The notes beneath the pieces were generated by a model. That model made no database searches. It saw nothing but the letters and a program-made list of their open reading frames with translations, and was not told the DNA's origin. From an uncultured Duganella sp. (GTDB taxonomy: Bacteria; Pseudomonadota; Gammaproteobacteria; Burkholderiales; Burkholderiaceae): a stretch of DNA of 54,815 bases. Numbering within the stretch: position 1 is the stretch's first letter; each line of letters opens with the position of its first letter. The stretch is from the NCBI GenBank assembly GCA_946482335.1, contig CAMLRG010000006.1:1-54815 (forward strand). The letters are read 5' to 3'. Shown here piece by piece: positions 53,389 through 54,815 of the stretch. The translations under genes were made by a program, and so were the position numbers.

Positions 53389-54141
53389 CTAAGAGAAATC
53401 CGGCCCGATCAGGTCGATGCGGTCGGTGCAGAAGCCGTCCACGCCCCAGGCCAGGATTTCGCGCGCCCGCTCGGGCGTATTGACCGTATAGCAGAACAGG
53501 CCCAGGCCGACAGCTTTGATGGCCTTCGCCTGCTCCGGCGTCAGGTATTTATGGTTGGTGTGGACCGCGACAGCCCCCAAGTCCAGCGCCGTTTGCCGCC
53601 AATCCGCAGGCACCCTGTCGAAAAGACAAGCCCGCGGCAGCTCCGGCGCCGCATCGCGCGCCGCCGCCAGCGCCGGCATGCTGAATGAGGACAGCAAAGG
53701 CAATTGCGCCGGATCCCCTGCCAGCACCTCCGCCGCAAAGCGCGCGCGCGCCGTCTGCGCCACCCAGCGCCCGGTTGCCTCTTCATGGCCCTCGGCCGGC
53801 TTGATCTCGATATTCATCCAGATCCGATGCTCTTTGCAGTAATCCACCCACTCCAGGAACAGCGGCACCGGCTCACCGCGGAATTCCGGGCCGAACCAGC
53901 GCCCCGCATCCATCTTCGCCAGTTCCGCCGCCGTGAAGTTGGGCACATAGCCATCGCCGTAAATCGTGCGGCCGAAATGCGGATCGTGCATAACCACACC
54001 GATGCCATCGGACGACAGCATCACGTCGAATTCCACCGCATGGAAGCCATAGGCCAAGCCGGCGCGCAGGCCGGCGATGGTGTTCTCCGGCGCCAGCGTG
54101 CCGCCTCCGCGATGGGCAACGATTTTTGGGTAGGGCCACAT
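53389..54141 (-). CDS. ugpQ: Glycerophosphodiester phosphodiesterase
   Basis: The 250-aa product is a GDPD TIM barrel: VAHRGGGTLAPENTIAG near the N-terminus holds the HR and E residues of the active site, VEFDVMLSSDGIGVVMHDPH the metal-binding Glu/Asp and second His, and NIEIKPAEG the other acid. It splits glycerophosphodiesters to glycerol-3-phosphate and an alcohol. No signal peptide, so it is cytoplasmic, like UgpQ. Transporter genes are not in the window. Confidence 0.93.
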   Translation of the reverse strand: MWPYPKIVAHRGGGTLAPENTIAGLRAGLAYGFHAVEFDVMLSSDGIGVVMHDPHFGRTIYGDGYVPNFTAAELAKMDAGRWFGPEFRGEPVPLFLEWVDYCKEHRIWMNIEIKPAEGHEEATGRWVAQTARARFAAEVLAGDPAQLPLLSSFSMPALAAARDAAPELPRACLFDRVPADWRQTALDLGAVAVHTNHKYLTPEQAKAIKAVGLGLFCYTVNTPERAREILAWGVDGFCTDRIDLIGPDFS

Positions 54142-54210
54142 GGATTAAGACACTAACATGGTTGGATGCGTTAAGCTAACGCTCCCTGAAAACAGTAGGA
54201 AGAAGACAAC
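54142..54210. promoter_or_regulatory. Divergent intergenic region, ugpQ / CoA-transferase gene
   Basis: The 69-nt gap should contain two promoters. GGAAGAAG before the ATG at 54211 is the ribosome site of the CoA-transferase gene. No clear -35/-10 pair was found. Confidence 0.35.
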
Positions 54211-54815
54211 ATGACCCCGAAGGCCCTTGGACACATCCGCGTACTGGATTTAAGCCGGGTGCTGGCCGGCCCCTGGTGCTCGCAGAACCTCGCCGACCTG
54301 GGCGCGGACGTGATCAAGATCGAACGCCCGGGCAGCGGCGACGACACCCGCGCCTGGGGCCCGCCGTACGCCAAGGACGCGACCGGCGCCGATACCACCG
54401 AAGCCGCCTACTACCTGTCCGCCAACCGCGGCAAGCGCTCGGTGACCTGCGACATCTCCAAGCCGGAAGGGCAGGCCCTGATCCGCGAACTGGCCAGGCA
54501 CTCCGACGTCGTACTGGAGAACTACAAAGTCGGCCAGCTGAAAAAATACGGCCTCGATTATGAATCGCTGAAGGCAGTGAAGCCTGACCTGGTGTACTGC
54601 TCCGTGACCGGCTTCGGCCAGGACGGACCTTATGCCCACCGCGCCGGCTACGACTTCCTGATCCAGGGCATGGGCGGGCTGATGTCGGTGACCGGCGAGC
54701 GCGACGACCTGCCCGGCGGCGGCCCGCAGAAAGCCGGCGTCGCCCTGACCGACCTGATGACGGGCATGTACGCCACGATCGCCATCCTGGCCGCCCTCAC
54801 CCACCGCGACCGCAC
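54211..54815 (+). CDS. CaiB/BaiF (family III) CoA-transferase, 3' end outside the window
   Basis: About 201 residues are visible of a protein that is normally about 400. It opens MTPKALGHIRVLDLSRVLAG PWC and continues LADLGADVIKIERPGSGDDT, then YYLSANRGKRSVTCDISKPE, and GQDGPYAHRAGYDFLIQGMG with the catalytic Asp (about residue 148) of the family, which carries the acyl anhydride intermediate. It transfers CoA between carboxylic acids; substrate unknown. The frame stays open to the window edge. Confidence 0.93.
   Translation, partial: MTPKALGHIRVLDLSRVLAGPWCSQNLADLGADVIKIERPGSGDDTRAWGPPYAKDATGADTTEAAYYLSANRGKRSVTCDISKPEGQALIRELARHSDVVLENYKVGQLKKYGLDYESLKAVKPDLVYCSVTGFGQDGPYAHRAGYDFLIQGMGGLMSVTGERDDLPGGGPQKAGVALTDLMTGMYATIAILAALTHRDR

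Overview
This is a high-GC chromosomal window from a betaproteobacterium, most likely Oxalobacteraceae (Massilia/Duganella type). The assignment rests on gene content and arrangement: a two-operon type VI secretion (T6SS) locus, the rpsP-rimM-trmD-rplS operon beside a Nudix and a CobD-like gene, a DUF3579 protein, and intergenic palindromes of the GGGTCTGACCC kind. The genus is inferred; no rRNA or tRNA gene was seen.

Region 1 (1-17918) is a T6SS locus. A plus-strand set ends at left: tssM (C-terminus only), tagF, an OmpA/BON protein and tssA. Convergent to it is a minus-strand operon: TPR lipoprotein, tssB, tssC, hcp, tssE, tssF, tssG, tssH/clpV. Divergent from the lipoprotein are tssK, tssL and vgrG. 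No PAAR gene and no canonical TssJ are in the window. Region 2 (about 17640-24087) is a visibly more AT-rich cargo island directly downstream of vgrG. It holds a 537-aa effector candidate whose C-terminal domain I cannot assign, an Imm71/72-like immunity protein, remnants of what look like other immunity genes, and a series of small exported or unknown proteins, the last four linked by 4-8 nt overlaps.

Region 3 (24077-30970) looks like an amino-sugar/chitin-oligosaccharide uptake locus: nagX-like membrane protein, GH18-like exported protein, cupin-like protein and a TonB-dependent receptor on the minus strand, with a divergent GntR/HutC regulator. Region 4 (30976-33672) is a lone gene fusing a serine alpha/beta hydrolase to about fourteen WD40 repeats. 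Region 5 (33688-40634) is core: M16 peptidase, DUF3579, CobD-like, Nudix, rplS, trmD, rimM, rpsP. Region 6 (40821-46267) holds a TM2 protein, a glycine-zipper protein, a LysE exporter, proline dehydrogenase, an unusual in-frame polysaccharide deacetylase/PEP-mutase fusion, and ada.

Region 7 (46364-54815) has an acyl-CoA dehydrogenase with etfA and etfB (one electron-transfer unit for acyl-CoA oxidation), a TusA-like protein, alaS, a glycerophosphodiester phosphodiesterase and the start of a CaiB-type CoA-transferase. Five intergenic palindromic elements of one repeat family lie at 38500-53380. The strongest leads are the effector's unassigned toxin domain and its immunity array, the hydrolase-WD40 gene, the fusion ORF and the repeat family. 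There is no gene-free stretch longer than 300 bases.
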